Assembly (NCBI GenBank): GCA_963721445.1 | Contig: CAVRIZ010000003.1 | Span: forward strand, 60,176 to 124,175 | Direction: 5' to 3' | DNA: 64,000 nt | From: DAIOEK01 sp963721445 | GTDB lineage: Bacteria > Chloroflexota > Anaerolineae > Anaerolineales > Anaerolineaceae | In this document: positions 1 to 10,093 of the stretch, piece by piece | Layout: each line of letters starts with the position of its first letter | How positions within the stretch are numbered: position 1 is the first letter of the stretch | Program-made: the position numbers and the translations under genes | Notes under the pieces: model-generated | Database searches by the model: none | What the model was told of the DNA's origin: nothing | What the model saw: the letters and a program-made list of their open reading frames with translations, nothing else

Positions 1-91
1 TACTTATTCGTTAAACATGTTTGGATTGAAGAAAACACACTTGAATTTCATTTTCTTCAATCCATTCCCTGTTATATAATTTCATTTTTAA

Positions 92-1222
92 TTAGACAGA
101 TACCGTTTCTCGTCTTGCGGACTGAAGGGACGGTACTTCGTCACAATTACAGGCGCTGGCTACCTGGTCATTTACAAATGCAGGGATCCGGCACCACCAA
201 TCGAGGCTGTTTGAGCGAATTAAAGACACTGGAAGGGCACCCAGGGCAGAGTAAATAATCTCTTTTTCTCTTTCTCGCAGATCCACACCATTTCGGATGT
301 AGAGGAATTCTTTTATGTCCTCATAAGGCGGAAAACCATAAGCATCTTCACAATTCTTTAATAACACCCCAAGGGCATCCTCATTTGCCATAGGTGCGAT
401 GGCTTCATCACCACGTTCAATAATGAACATTCCAACAAAATTTGCCTTGCGGGCGAATTTCACTTTAGGCACCAATTGGTCTACCCGGTACTTGGGCGGT
501 GGAACCAACATCTGAGTGATCATATTAATGGTTGCAGCGGGCAGATGCGTTTTACTGATCAAGAAAGCTAACTTCCTCCCAGAACGGGAATGAATCCGAC
601 TCTGGATTGGCAGGGTGAGCTTTTGGGAATTTGTGAGCGTGTCTGCGTTGACCGCTCTCAGTGTGTGGTAACTGATGGTTAATGGTTTGGGGTAAGTCAG
701 CGCTACACCACTGGGAGAAACGATGGTCATATCATCGGATAAAAACGCAGCCTGATCCACGTTCCGGCGTTGGTGCGCTAGAATTTTCAGAAGGGTTGTT
801 GTCTTGCCTGTATCAGTCCTGGCGGTGATCATGTAGGCATCATCCCCAAAGGCAATCGTTGCGCCATGGACGAGAGCGTACCCTTTTTGAACGAAGGTCC
901 ACCGCAGGATTGGCTCTACTACATTGGTATATAAGACATGAGGAGATAAGCGTAGAGATGGGGATGCAACCACCTCAACCCGATCCTCTTTCATTTCAAT
1001 CCCGACAGAAAAACCAAGATTGCCAAAAATTTCGCGATAGGACAAATACATTCCGTTTTTCTTTTCCTCTTCTGTTTGCTTTCGAGGTTGCCCTATCCTT
1101 ACATCAATCGTTGGTTGTTGGATATCGGTATTTACTTTAAAAGGTTCCAATTCTGGAAGTTCACCATCGGATCCGACGGTAATGATGTTGTGGATGCTGT
1201 AATTAAATTTTGTGTTCATCAT
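92..1222 (-). CDS. HPr kinase-like P-loop protein
   Basis: About 376 residues. A Walker A loop (TDTGKTT) lies near residue 135, just after an HGATIAF strand, the layout of the HprK/PEP-carboxykinase-like fold used by serine kinases and by many small uncharacterised proteins. The N-terminal third (residues 1-110) has no recognisable family. A frame-consistent TTG lies upstream, but the ATG at 1222 is preceded by AGGAG at 4-5 bases, so that start is preferred. Its start is 24 bases after the stop of the glycosyltransferase gene (1247-2428), in the same direction, so the two are probably cotranscribed. HprK relatives act on HPr, but no PTS gene is visible here, so the substrate is unknown. It could equally be a nucleotide-binding accessory protein for cell-envelope glycan work. 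Confidence 0.65.
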   Translation of the reverse strand: MMNTKFNYSIHNIITVGSDGELPELEPFKVNTDIQQPTIDVRIGQPRKQTEEEKKNGMYLSYREIFGNLGFSVGIEMKEDRVEVVASPSLRLSPHVLYTNVVEPILRWTFVQKGYALVHGATIAFGDDAYMITARTDTGKTTTLLKILAHQRRNVDQAAFLSDDMTIVSPSGVALTYPKPLTISYHTLRAVNADTLTNSQKLTLPIQSRIHSRSGRKLAFLISKTHLPAATINMITQMLVPPPKYRVDQLVPKVKFARKANFVGMFIIERGDEAIAPMANEDALGVLLKNCEDAYGFPPYEDIKEFLYIRNGVDLREREKEIIYSALGALPVSLIRSNSLDWWCRIPAFVNDQVASACNCDEVPSLQSARRETVSV

Positions 1223-1246
1223 ATTGCTCCTAAACAATAAGAAAAA

Positions 1247-2428
1247 TTACTTAACTGAAACTGGCTTTCCGGGTTTCGGTTGAGCCCAAATAAAGTTGTC
1301 TGCAAGCGCAAACCTTGCGATTGTGAGGACTGCCAATGAAATTAGATTGGATAGAATGTAATACATCCCTAAAACAGTTGTAAACAGGTAAATTAATGGT
1401 GTGCGTAATGATAACGCGATCGTGTTGATCAGGAAAAACCACCCCAGCCTTTTTAGACGTCCCGATGCAACACTTTTTTCTCGATATACCAACGATTCCG
1501 TCAGGCTGAAATTCCATAACGTGGATGCGATTGTCGCAATCGCTGCAGAGATTAGATAGTAAATACGCATTAAGTCTGTAGCAAGATAGAGAACCAGCGA
1601 GTTGACGAGGACACCACTCAGTCCGACCAAAGCAAAACCTATAAAACGAAGAGATCCTTCGCCAAATCGTAAGGTCCACAGTAGGGATAGATATTTAAAA
1701 GCTTCTTTAGCTGATGCTTTACTCTGGCCGGCAAACCTTTCGCCAAAATGAAACGGAACTTCCCCTTTCTTTAGATCTGGATTTCGAACCAGGATCTCAA
1801 GCAGAATCTTGAATCCCTTTGGTCTGAGCGCGTTGATATCGATGGAATCCACTCGAACCAGGAAGAATCCAGTTAACGGATCACTAACCCCTTTCAACTG
1901 GCGGGGAAAGAATACTCTAGCTATGAGATCGAGAGCTTTGGAGATCAAATTTCTAGCAGTGTTTAATCCACTTACTTCACTCGCTTGCGATCGACGTGTG
2001 GCAACTACCAGGTCTGCTTTCTCAGATCGGGCAGTATCAAGTAAGACCGGAAGCAGGGAAGGTGGGTGTTGTAGATCGCCATCCATTACGCAAGCATATT
2101 CTGCCTGTGCGGCCTGCAAACCTACCACAACAGCGCCTCCTAGTCCGCCGGTTCGTTCAGACGGAATACGATGGAATAAACGCACATGTAGATCGGGATA
2201 GTCCTGTATTGCAGCCTTTATGACTGCGGGGGTATTATCGGTGGAATCATCCACGAAAATGACTTCAGTCCGCGTATCCAGTAACGACTGCTGAATACTT
2301 TTTAATAGCATATCCACATTATCGACTTCATTTCTAGTTGGAACGATGACAGAAAGTGCGAGGTTTTCCACATTCGTACGAATTTCTGATGAAACGTTTG
2401 TCTTGAGTGCCTGGTTTACTAAATCCAT
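1247..2428 (-). CDS. DPM1-like glycosyltransferase fused to GtrA membrane domain
   Basis: 393 residues. Residues 25-240 form a family 2 glycosyltransferase with the SVIVPTRNE opening, a nucleotide-binding VDDSTD segment and the DGDLQHPP DXD-type motif of dolichyl-phosphate mannosyltransferase-like enzymes. Residues 255-385 form a four-helix GtrA/DPMS domain beginning with RFIGFALVG. This architecture transfers a sugar from a nucleotide sugar to polyprenyl phosphate at the inner face of the membrane and helps present it for surface glycosylation. ATG is preceded by an AGAGGG ribosome site. It is the upstream gene of a pair with the HPr-kinase-like gene. The exported proteins next door with Pro/Thr linkers would be plausible glycosylation targets, which is inference. 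Confidence 0.88.
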   Translation of the reverse strand: MDLVNQALKTNVSSEIRTNVENLALSVIVPTRNEVDNVDMLLKSIQQSLLDTRTEVIFVDDSTDNTPAVIKAAIQDYPDLHVRLFHRIPSERTGGLGGAVVVGLQAAQAEYACVMDGDLQHPPSLLPVLLDTARSEKADLVVATRRSQASEVSGLNTARNLISKALDLIARVFFPRQLKGVSDPLTGFFLVRVDSIDINALRPKGFKILLEILVRNPDLKKGEVPFHFGERFAGQSKASAKEAFKYLSLLWTLRFGEGSLRFIGFALVGLSGVLVNSLVLYLATDLMRIYYLISAAIATIASTLWNFSLTESLVYREKSVASGRLKRLGWFFLINTIALSLRTPLIYLFTTVLGMYYILSNLISLAVLTIARFALADNFIWAQPKPGKPVSVK

Positions 2429-3093
2429 TTACGTACCCTCTTTGAATCGCGTGATTTGTTTTTAACTGCAATATTTCCCCTACCAGTTGCGTCTAACTAA
2501 ATAGATGAAGAATTCTCTTTATCTATTGGTAGACCTTCGTGGGATATATGTCACGACTTATTTATTTTGTATCCCGGTGAATTTCGGGACAGGTGATAGA
2601 TATTGTTTTGTAAAAAAATTGTTAATTGCTCGTTAATTTATGATAAATATAGTCCGATTAGGGTCATTAATCAACCTTGCCTTAAAAATGTATAAGGTTG
2701 TCTGTAATTAATAGAGAATTCACGAGCCATATTTATTTGGTTACTATGCAATTTTCACTATTTCATAATAGGTAGTACAAGGGGTGCTATTAAGCATCTT
2801 CAATTGTTAGCCGAATGTAAGGATTTATTAAGCTTCCCGCTCTTTTTATAAAGTAAGATGGCGCTAGTCCATTCTATTACTACGTTCTTCGATCCGTCGG
2901 ATATCGAATGGTATTAGAACCAGAAACGATCTGGAAAAAGGCATGGATTGATCGGCCACAACCTACCCAATACCAATCCTACCTTTGTAAAATCCACAAA
3001 ATTGAAAATCATCCGATTCATTCTCACAAAAAATGCCAGAAAATTATTGTTTTGTGCTATGTCTGGCTCACAGATGAAAAGTTAGGAGCAACA
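2429..3093. other. AT-rich intergenic region between divergent genes
   Basis: 665 bases separate the minus-strand glycosyltransferase from the plus-strand surface protein. A reading frame runs on upstream of the chosen start at 3094, but its translation has no signal peptide or family likeness. I see no RNA gene, repeat or convincing riboswitch. Promoters for both directions must lie here; several AT-rich -10-like hexamers exist, and I cannot choose among them. Confidence 0.5.
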
Positions 3094-5664
3094 ATGTATA
3101 AAAAATATTGGTTTAAGAAATTCCCAATCCATCTTGTCGTTCTTTTCACCATATTATCCTTATTAATACCTATGCAAGCAAAAGCCTCGACTTCAGAGAT
3201 TGTGGTGAATCCGTCAGCGGATGCGTATGTAATAAGTACCTCACCTGATGCTAATTATGGGTCAAAAATCTCCATCCGGGTCGATAATTCCCCAACCACA
3301 AGGAGCTATATACGGTTTGAAGTCACTGGATTAAATGGGAATTCGGTTGGATCTGCCAAATTAAGAGTTTTCGCCAATAGTGCAAACTCTACCGGGTATG
3401 ATGTGAACATTGTGGATGATTCCTCCTGGCAGGAAAAAACAATCACATACAAAAACTCTCCAGCAATTGGAGATGTCGTCAATAAAACTGGGAAAATCAA
3501 GGCAGGAACCTGGACTGAGGTCGATGTTAGCAGTCTTATTGTTGCCGATGGAACATACAACCTTGCCATCACCTCGAAGAGCAATACGGCAACTAACCTG
3601 GCTTCCCGCGAGGCATCCGGAAAGTCTCCTCAATTGGTACTGTACTTTGGCGATGGCGCTCTTCCCAGCAATACACCAGAACCAACCAGTGTTCCAACTC
3701 AGGAGTCAAATCCAACCAGTGTGCCTACATTACCCGTTGAACCAACTGCTGGTCCATCCCCAACCTCTGCCCCAACCACGGTGCCAACTGTTGGACCAAC
3801 ACCGACCCTCATACCAACATCCATTCCCACAGCAGGACCAACACCAACCGCGCTACCAACGAATCCCCCCGGAACTGATTGGCAACCATCGTTCCCGATC
3901 CGTGCTGCTTTTTACTATCCCTGGTTCCCGGAGGCCTGGAATCAGCAAAGCACCTACCCCTATACCAACTTCACTCCTACCCTGGGTTATTACAATAACT
4001 CCGACCAAACCATCCTAAAGCAGCATATTGATATGATGCAATATGGCAATATCCAGGCTGGGATTGCTTCCTGGTGGGGACAAGGTTCACGCTCAGACAA
4101 CCGTGTTGCAGATCTATTAAAATCAGCACAAAACACGAATTTCCGTTGGTCACTTTACTATGAAAATGAAAGCCTTGGAAATCCATCCTCGAGCCAGGTG
4201 AATGCTGATTTGCAATACCTGAGCGATAAATATGGAAAAGACCCCAGCTATTTACGTGTAGATGGAAAATTCGTAGTTTTTGTTTACGCGGATGCGACCG
4301 ATGGCTGTGCCATGGCTGATCGCTGGAAAACCGGAAACACAGTCGGCGCATACATTGTCTTGAAAGTATTTGCCGGATATAAGACATGCGCAAGTCAACC
4401 CGATGGTTGGCATCAATATTCACCAGCAGTACCAACCGATCAGCAGGGAAGCGAAAGTTTCAGCGTCAGCCCCGGTTTCTGGCTCAAAGGTCAACCGGTC
4501 AGATTGGCAAGGGATTTAACCCGTTGGAACCAAAACGTCAAGGATATGGCTGCATCCAACGCCAAATGGCAGCTCGTAACCACTTTCAGCGAATGGGGCG
4601 AAGGCACCATAGTGGAGCCCGCCACTGAATGGGCAAGCGCATCGGGTTATGGACAGTATTTGGATGTCTTGCACGAAAATGGCACTGGTTCAGTACCACA
4701 ACCCACCCAAACCGTGGTCCCAACCAGTACTCCACTTCCCGGTCCAAGCGCAACACCCACAGCTGCCCCAACCGCAGGACCGACAACTCCTCCTGTGATC
4801 GGACAAAGCAATACCCTTCTACTGGCCGGAGATATCTGCAAATATAATGTCGGCTCCACAAATTACACTGGTAACTGCAAGAAAACAGGCGATCTCATTC
4901 GATCTATCTTGAGTTCCAATCCGGGTGCAACAGTCCAGACACTTGGGGACAACGTCAATAATGACGGTGGAAGCACTTCCTATGATGCGGAATATACAGA
5001 CCTCTATGATCCGAATTGGGGCAGTTTTAAGAGTGTTACCCGATCTGTAATGGGTAATCATGATACCTACGCTCCTGGTGGAACTACGCCCTATTTTGAC
5101 TACTTTGGATCAGCAGCCGGATCAAGTCCTGCAGGTTACTATAGCTATGATATCGGTTCCAACTGGCATGTGATTGCTCTAAACGCGCAATGCAGCCAGG
5201 CGGGTGGATGTGGTACGTCCAGTCCACAATACAAATGGCTACAATCTGATCTTGCCGCGAATACCAAGAAATGCGTTCTCGCTGTCTGGCATCAACCACG
5301 TTGGACTTCCGGACGACACTCCGATGATGCCACGTCTGCAGCCTGGTGGGACATTCTATACCAATACAAAGTGGACATTGTGGCAAATGGTCACAACCAC
5401 AACTATGAACGGTTCAATTTGATCGACCCCAATCAGAACGCTGCTGCAGATGGTATCCGAGAATTTATCGTTGGCACCGGGGGAGCGCCATCCGATGGAT
5501 ACTCCTATGCATCCAAACCACTCGATCCGAATGAAGCGATTCGAAACCAAACCGGCGTCTTCGGAGTTCTTAAGCTGACACTTGGAGATGGCGCCTATAG
5601 TTGGGACTTTGTTCCTGTTCCTGGCTCTACTTTCACCGATTCTGGAACGACCCTTTGTCACTAG
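3094..5664 (+). CDS. Exported multidomain protein: DNRLRE, GH99-like and metallophosphatase
   Basis: 856 residues from ATG 3094, chosen because GTTAGGAGCA precedes it and a Sec signal peptide (Lys-rich start, hydrophobic core, QAKA cleavage region near residue 30) begins there. Residues 32-185 are a DNRLRE cell-surface domain (ADAYV, NYG, SYIRF, SREA). Residues 186-262 are a Pro/Thr linker. Residues 264-530 resemble GH99/GH71-type glycosidases: AFYYPWFPEAW, an AGIASWWG strand and an FSEWGEG acid-rich motif. A second Pro/Thr linker follows. Residues 572-856 are a calcineurin-like metallophosphatase with GD, LGDN, GNHD, WHQPRW and NGHNHNYER metal ligands. It probably cleaves a phosphorylated glycan or glycolipid outside the cell. 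A second DNRLRE-phosphatase lies at 11786-14080. Substrate unknown. Confidence 0.88.
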   Translation: MYKKYWFKKFPIHLVVLFTILSLLIPMQAKASTSEIVVNPSADAYVISTSPDANYGSKISIRVDNSPTTRSYIRFEVTGLNGNSVGSAKLRVFANSANSTGYDVNIVDDSSWQEKTITYKNSPAIGDVVNKTGKIKAGTWTEVDVSSLIVADGTYNLAITSKSNTATNLASREASGKSPQLVLYFGDGALPSNTPEPTSVPTQESNPTSVPTLPVEPTAGPSPTSAPTTVPTVGPTPTLIPTSIPTAGPTPTALPTNPPGTDWQPSFPIRAAFYYPWFPEAWNQQSTYPYTNFTPTLGYYNNSDQTILKQHIDMMQYGNIQAGIASWWGQGSRSDNRVADLLKSAQNTNFRWSLYYENESLGNPSSSQVNADLQYLSDKYGKDPSYLRVDGKFVVFVYADATDGCAMADRWKTGNTVGAYIVLKVFAGYKTCASQPDGWHQYSPAVPTDQQGSESFSVSPGFWLKGQPVRLARDLTRWNQNVKDMAASNAKWQLVTTFSEWGEGTIVEPATEWASASGYGQYLDVLHENGTGSVPQPTQTVVPTSTPLPGPSATPTAAPTAGPTTPPVIGQSNTLLLAGDICKYNVGSTNYTGNCKKTGDLIRSILSSNPGATVQTLGDNVNNDGGSTSYDAEYTDLYDPNWGSFKSVTRSVMGNHDTYAPGGTTPYFDYFGSAAGSSPAGYYSYDIGSNWHVIALNAQCSQAGGCGTSSPQYKWLQSDLAANTKKCVLAVWHQPRWTSGRHSDDATSAAWWDILYQYKVDIVANGHNHNYERFNLIDPNQNAAADGIREFIVGTGGAPSDGYSYASKPLDPNEAIRNQTGVFGVLKLTLGDGAYSWDFVPVPGSTFTDSGTTLCH

Positions 5665-5691
5665 ATCTACCGAAGGTAAATAAATAGTACT

Positions 5692-5730
5692 AAAGGAGGC
5701 ATACATCCAAACGATATATGCCTCCTTTTT
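5692..5730. terminator. Intrinsic terminator after the GH99/phosphatase gene
   Basis: GGAGGCATA pairs with TATGCCTCC across a short loop and is followed on the plus strand by TTTTT. It lies 28 bases after the stop at 5664 and between convergent genes, so it may also stop minus-strand transcription from the PfkB operon, though the minus-side T run is short. Confidence 0.8.
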
Positions 5731-5787
5731 ATATTTTCCCTTATTTCGTATAGTTTACAATTATCTTGTGGTAAAGAATTGAATGGA

Positions 5788-6659
5788 TTATTCCCGCCTG
5801 AGAATATTCTCCACCTCGGCAGCAGTTCCCATCCATGGACCAGGTTTTTCTTGTTTGAGGGAAGTAACAACTCCAGCCCAACTACAGGCTACATCTGGAG
5901 AATTATCTAACCTCTTGGCTATGTACGTGGAAAAACAGGTATCACCCCTTCCGGTTCTACCAACCAGCGATTTGGGCACGAATGGTGTCTCGTAAAATTT
6001 ACCGTCGGCATATACCGTGACTCCGGATGATTGAGTCAACACGATCTCTTTTGGTCCCATATCCGACAAGTATTTTGCAGCGGAATATAGATCATCCCGT
6101 CCAGTTAAGAATTCTGCTTCAGCCCGGTCAACTTTCAAGTAGGTCACAGAACGCAACCCTTCAACAAGATCGTCCCAAGGACGGAATTCAAGCCCATCAG
6201 CCACCGGCACCCTAACAAAGCCCTGAATATCAAGGGCTATTGGTTTTCGTGCCGCCAATACTTGTAATAAAGCGAGGTCTACCTCACCAGCGAAAAGTGG
6301 CGTAAGCATGATCACTTTACAGATAAGGTGGAGGAATATTATATGAAACGTATTTACCCCCAAATCCGATCGGCTTGCAGATTCTGACGTTCCATATCTG
6401 CCGATTGGTAATAATTAGCTATTCCGGAAGTGCCATTCGATTCATTCGGATAAACATCTACACCTTGATCGATCAATTCCTCTAAGCGGGAGTAATCGTT
6501 GATATGGAGGCGTGTGGCTACTGCAACACGATACCCAAGCCGTTTGATCGCAATACTTCCATAGTAAACACCACCGCCAGAAGTGATCTCTTCCACACCG
6601 TCTACGATCAATTTATCTTTGGCAAAATTGCCAACCATGAGAATATCTACTTCATTCAT
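5788..6659 (-). CDS. PfkB-family sugar/nucleoside kinase (frameshifted)
   Basis: Two overlapping frames together make one PfkB kinase of about 290 residues. The N-terminal part (6354-6659) has the VGNFAKDKL opening and the glycine-rich GGGVYYGSIA substrate-lid region. The C-terminal part (5788-6363) has VDRAEAEFLTG and the GRGDTC motif with the catalytic Asp, then the ADP-site helix. The break lies near 6355-6365. ATG 6659 is two bases after the stop of the ABC ATPase, so it is the last gene of the importer operon. It probably phosphorylates the imported compound or a product of it. PfkB proteins act on ribose, fructose, nucleosides and inositols, and nothing here decides which. The frameshift is more likely a read error than decay because both halves are well conserved. 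Confidence 0.8.
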
Positions 6660-6661
6660 GG

Positions 6662-7741
6662 TCAATCTCGGCAGGCAAAACCTGGATACAATCTTCCGCG
6701 AAACTCACAGATACCGAGTTCGCCCACCTGGAAAAGAACCATCTGATTCGGATCTGTTTCCACTCCGGTTATAGTCTGCCCGGATATATTAACCTCATAT
6801 TCGATCACATCCCCAAGATAGATAGCCCGCTTCACATCACCTGAATATGTACCACCCGTTTTCTTTACGGTAACCATTTCAGGTCGGACAATTAATGTGA
6901 CCTTGTCATTGATCTTAAAATCTTGTTTTACCTTTTTTATTTCGAGTGTCTTTCCGAGTGAGCTGATCTGATAGCCATCTTTCTGGTGATTCTCCACCCT
7001 ACCATCTAGAAAATTTGCCCGCCCAATAAAATTGGCAACGAACCGGCTGTTTGGATACCGGTATACTTCGACGGGTGTCCCGATCTGTTCAATGATTCCC
7101 TGGTTCATCACTACAATTTTATCGGAAAGAGTCATCGCCTCGATCTGATCATGGGTTACATAAACACTGGTGATATTTAACGTTTGCTGGATCCTGCGTA
7201 TTTCAGTACGCATTTCCTCGCGCAGCTTGGCATCCAAATTGGATAGTGGCTCATCCATCAAAAGGACTTTCGGCTCCATGATCAACGCTCGCGCCAGAGC
7301 AACCCGCTGTTGCTGCCCACCCGATAGTTGATTGGGCGCCCGATGTCCATATCCTTCCAGATGTACCAGATCAAGTACCTTATCCACCCTTTTAGTAATG
7401 ACTTCCTTTGGTAATTTCTGTACGTTCAAGCCATACGCGATGTTTTCGAACACGGTGAGATGAGGAAAAATCGCATAACTTTGGAATACCATGGACATAT
7501 CCCGTTTATGGGGCGGAAGTGAGTTTATCGACACACCATCCAGAATGATATTTCCTGTTGTCGGAAACTCAAAACCGGCGATCATTCGGAGGGTGGTCGT
7601 CTTTCCACACCCAGATGGACCAAGCAAGGTCACCAATTCCCCTTTTTGTATTTCAAGAGAAATATCATTTACAGCCGTAACTTCAGTCACTCCTCCGCGA
7701 GGAGGAAATTTCTTTGTAATATTCTCTAATGTCAAATACAT
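6662..7741 (-). CDS. ABC importer ATP-binding protein (FbpC/AfuC/PotA type)
   Basis: 359 residues from ATG 7741, which has GGAG 8 bases upstream; a TTG start 15 bases earlier overlaps that site and is less likely. Walker A GPSGCGKTT, signature LSGGQQQRVALARAL, Walker B LLMDEPLSNLD and switch His VYVTHDQ are all intact. A TOBE-like C-terminal domain (residues 235-359) is present, as in importers for iron, sulfate, thiamine, phosphonate and sugar phosphates. Order in the operon is binding protein, permease, ATPase, PfkB kinase. All catalytic residues needed for ATP-driven import are visible; the substrate cannot be read from this subunit. Confidence 0.92.
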   Translation of the reverse strand: MYLTLENITKKFPPRGGVTEVTAVNDISLEIQKGELVTLLGPSGCGKTTTLRMIAGFEFPTTGNIILDGVSINSLPPHKRDMSMVFQSYAIFPHLTVFENIAYGLNVQKLPKEVITKRVDKVLDLVHLEGYGHRAPNQLSGGQQQRVALARALIMEPKVLLMDEPLSNLDAKLREEMRTEIRRIQQTLNITSVYVTHDQIEAMTLSDKIVVMNQGIIEQIGTPVEVYRYPNSRFVANFIGRANFLDGRVENHQKDGYQISSLGKTLEIKKVKQDFKINDKVTLIVRPEMVTVKKTGGTYSGDVKRAIYLGDVIEYEVNISGQTITGVETDPNQMVLFQVGELGICEFRGRLYPGFACRD

Positions 7742-7769
7742 TGTCTGGTTCTCCAATTCAATTTTTTCG

Positions 7770-10031
7770 TTACATACCCTGACTTAGATCGATTCCGTCA
7801 CGACCGCGGAACATGCGTTTGGTTATGATGTTTAACACTCCGATGGCCAACATAACAAGAATGATGATCACAGTCGAATAAGCTGCAGCAATACTCACCC
7901 CTCCCTGTTCCCATTCGCTCAGGATGGACGCGGTAACGATTCGCCATTTTGCATTCACCAGGAAGATGATAGCCGAAAGGCTGGTCATGTGCCTGGTAAA
8001 GCTGAATATCAATCCTGCCAGCAGGGCAGGCAAAATCAGAGGTAAGGTAACCTTCCGGAATGTGTATTGCGCATCTGCCCCGAGGCTGTTGGACGCCTCC
8101 TCGATGGACGGGTCGATCTGCTGAAGCGATGCCACCCCAGCCCGGACGGATGCTGGCAAACTGCGTACAATATAGGCGGCCATTATGATGTATGCTCCAC
8201 CCACCAGTGCGAAAGGAATTCCTGTAAAAGATAAAGCGCACGGAACACTTAATCCTAGAATGCCCAGGATCATTCTATAGTATCTGCCTTTCAAACCCAT
8301 CAAGAGGATGACACTTATTACAAAAATGGCGATGGCTAATAACGAGGGAGCAGGTTGGAGTAAAGTCTTAATATATTCCGCGAATTGGAATATGGCATTA
8401 CTCCAAAATCCACGACCCAATGTCCTGCTAAAATCTGCAACTGGCTTGGCTAATGCGATTGCCCAATTGGTGCTCATGATATACAGGCCAACCAGAAGGA
8501 CAAAAACTGTGATACCCAGCTTCTTCCTCGCAATCAGGAGAATAATGCCCAGGATGATATAGATAGCACCCAGAGTGAAGAACATCTGTTTCGGCTCCAT
8601 TTTGGAGGCCATCACTCCTGCAAACGTGCCAATGATCAGGATGATTACTCTCTCCAGGGCGTTTTTGCCAATTGCCTGGGCATAGAAAAGAGCAAGGAGG
8701 GCATATATTCCGATGGCTAATGCCAGGGGAGGTTTGTTAAAAGCCATGATAAAACCGATGCCCAATATTGTGCCGGGGATCGCTCCGCCGAGATTGGAAC
8801 TAAAATCAAGGGCTTCTTTTCCACTGAAATTCTTACGTACTACCAGCCAGGCAATTACCATCCCTAATAATGCGGCAAACGGCGTTGCCAATGCGCTTAA
8901 GAAGGTCGTATCCAGAATCGCTTCCACACCACGTGTGATAGTTAATGTCCAATGCCGCAAAGTAGGAGTGAAATCCACCCCCCAGGAGAAACTAAATGAC
9001 CCGTAGACTATGGTTGCGTACAGGAGGATAACAAATGCACAGATCAAATAAGAAATGCTAATAAATCCCCAGCGAATGAATGGATCCTTCTCCGTGATCT
9101 GAGCCGTTGCCGGTTTACCGGTGACAGAGATATATGACCGTCTGTTCACGTAATAGCGTTGAATCATGAATAAAACTAACGTTGGAATGATCAGGACCAA
9201 TGATAATGCGGAAGCCTTTTGATAATCATATTCACCGATCACCGCCAGGAATATCTGAGCGGATAGGACTGTTTTGTTTCCTGCGATAAATAATGGATTT
9301 CCAAGGTCAGCCAGTGATTCGACAAAGAGAAGTAAGAAAGAACCGGCCAGACCGGGGATCAATAAAGGAAGAGTCACTGTCCGGAAAATATATAACCGAC
9401 TAGCCCCCAGGCTGGCAGCTGCTTCTTCCATGGCTGGATTTAGACGCTCCAACATCGCACGGATTATCAAATAGGCGACAGAAAAAAAAGTGATCGTCTG
9501 CACAATGACAAGGCCATCCATGCCATAAATATCATTCATTCCGCTTACATACGTTATCCCCAGGATCTTCTTTGTGATAACCCCATTTCGACCGAATAGT
9601 AAAATCAAACTCAACGCCAGTGCAAATGGTGGTGAGACGGTTGGCAAAAGTGCCAACCAGTGAATGATCTTCTTACCGGGAATATTGCACCGAACAATCG
9701 TGTATGCAAAGATAAATCCGACCATCGTGCCGAAGATTGCGGTTAATAGACCCATGGTCATTGTGTCATAAAATGCTCTTCGCAGAGCGGGACCATAATA
9801 AGCATCAAAATATCGGGCAAAATAGGTTAGATCGAACGCACCTTCCTTGGAGAAGAATCCCCCAATAATTGTCCGATAGATGGGTAGGATAACGAAAACG
9901 AAAATAATAATTCCTGAGATCAAAAGGCTCATGAAGAGAACCGGGTCTCTGAAGATGAGAGCGAATTCTCGCAGCCGGGTTTTAATATTCGGAAATAGTT
10001 GCCCTGGGGAATTTGTTGACCGCACTGACAT
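7770..10031 (-). CDS. Double-length ABC permease (FbpB/AfuB type) with an inserted membrane region
   Basis: About 753 residues; ATG 10031 is chosen because GGAAGGA lies 8 bases upstream. It is a fused permease with two EAA loops that contact the ATPase: EEAAASLGASRLYIFRTV in the first half and EEASNSLGADAQYTFRKV in the second. Ordinary FbpB-type permeases are about 500-570 residues. Here roughly 190 extra, strongly hydrophobic residues sit in the second half, between the GTILGIGFIMAFN helix and the GGAYIIMAAYIVRSLP helix, adding perhaps five or six membrane spans. The frame is open throughout, so the insertion is not an artefact of a broken frame. It sits between the ATPase and binding-protein genes. 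Confidence 0.9.
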   Translation of the reverse strand: MSVRSTNSPGQLFPNIKTRLREFALIFRDPVLFMSLLISGIIIFVFVILPIYRTIIGGFFSKEGAFDLTYFARYFDAYYGPALRRAFYDTMTMGLLTAIFGTMVGFIFAYTIVRCNIPGKKIIHWLALLPTVSPPFALALSLILLFGRNGVITKKILGITYVSGMNDIYGMDGLVIVQTITFFSVAYLIIRAMLERLNPAMEEAAASLGASRLYIFRTVTLPLLIPGLAGSFLLLFVESLADLGNPLFIAGNKTVLSAQIFLAVIGEYDYQKASALSLVLIIPTLVLFMIQRYYVNRRSYISVTGKPATAQITEKDPFIRWGFISISYLICAFVILLYATIVYGSFSFSWGVDFTPTLRHWTLTITRGVEAILDTTFLSALATPFAALLGMVIAWLVVRKNFSGKEALDFSSNLGGAIPGTILGIGFIMAFNKPPLALAIGIYALLALFYAQAIGKNALERVIILIIGTFAGVMASKMEPKQMFFTLGAIYIILGIILLIARKKLGITVFVLLVGLYIMSTNWAIALAKPVADFSRTLGRGFWSNAIFQFAEYIKTLLQPAPSLLAIAIFVISVILLMGLKGRYYRMILGILGLSVPCALSFTGIPFALVGGAYIIMAAYIVRSLPASVRAGVASLQQIDPSIEEASNSLGADAQYTFRKVTLPLILPALLAGLIFSFTRHMTSLSAIIFLVNAKWRIVTASILSEWEQGGVSIAAAYSTVIIILVMLAIGVLNIITKRMFRGRDGIDLSQGM

Positions 10032-10049
10032 CGACACATTCCTTCCAAT

Positions 10050-10082
10050 AAAAAGTACCGGGCGGCGTTATGCCGCCCGGTA
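10050..10082 (-). terminator. Attenuator/terminator between binding protein and permease
   Basis: TACCGGGCGGC pairs with GCCGCCCGGTA and is followed on the minus strand by CTTTTTATT. It lies between the binding-protein stop and the permease start. Partial termination here is a common way to make more binding protein than permease. Confidence 0.75.
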
Positions 10083-10093
10083 TGATAACCCGA

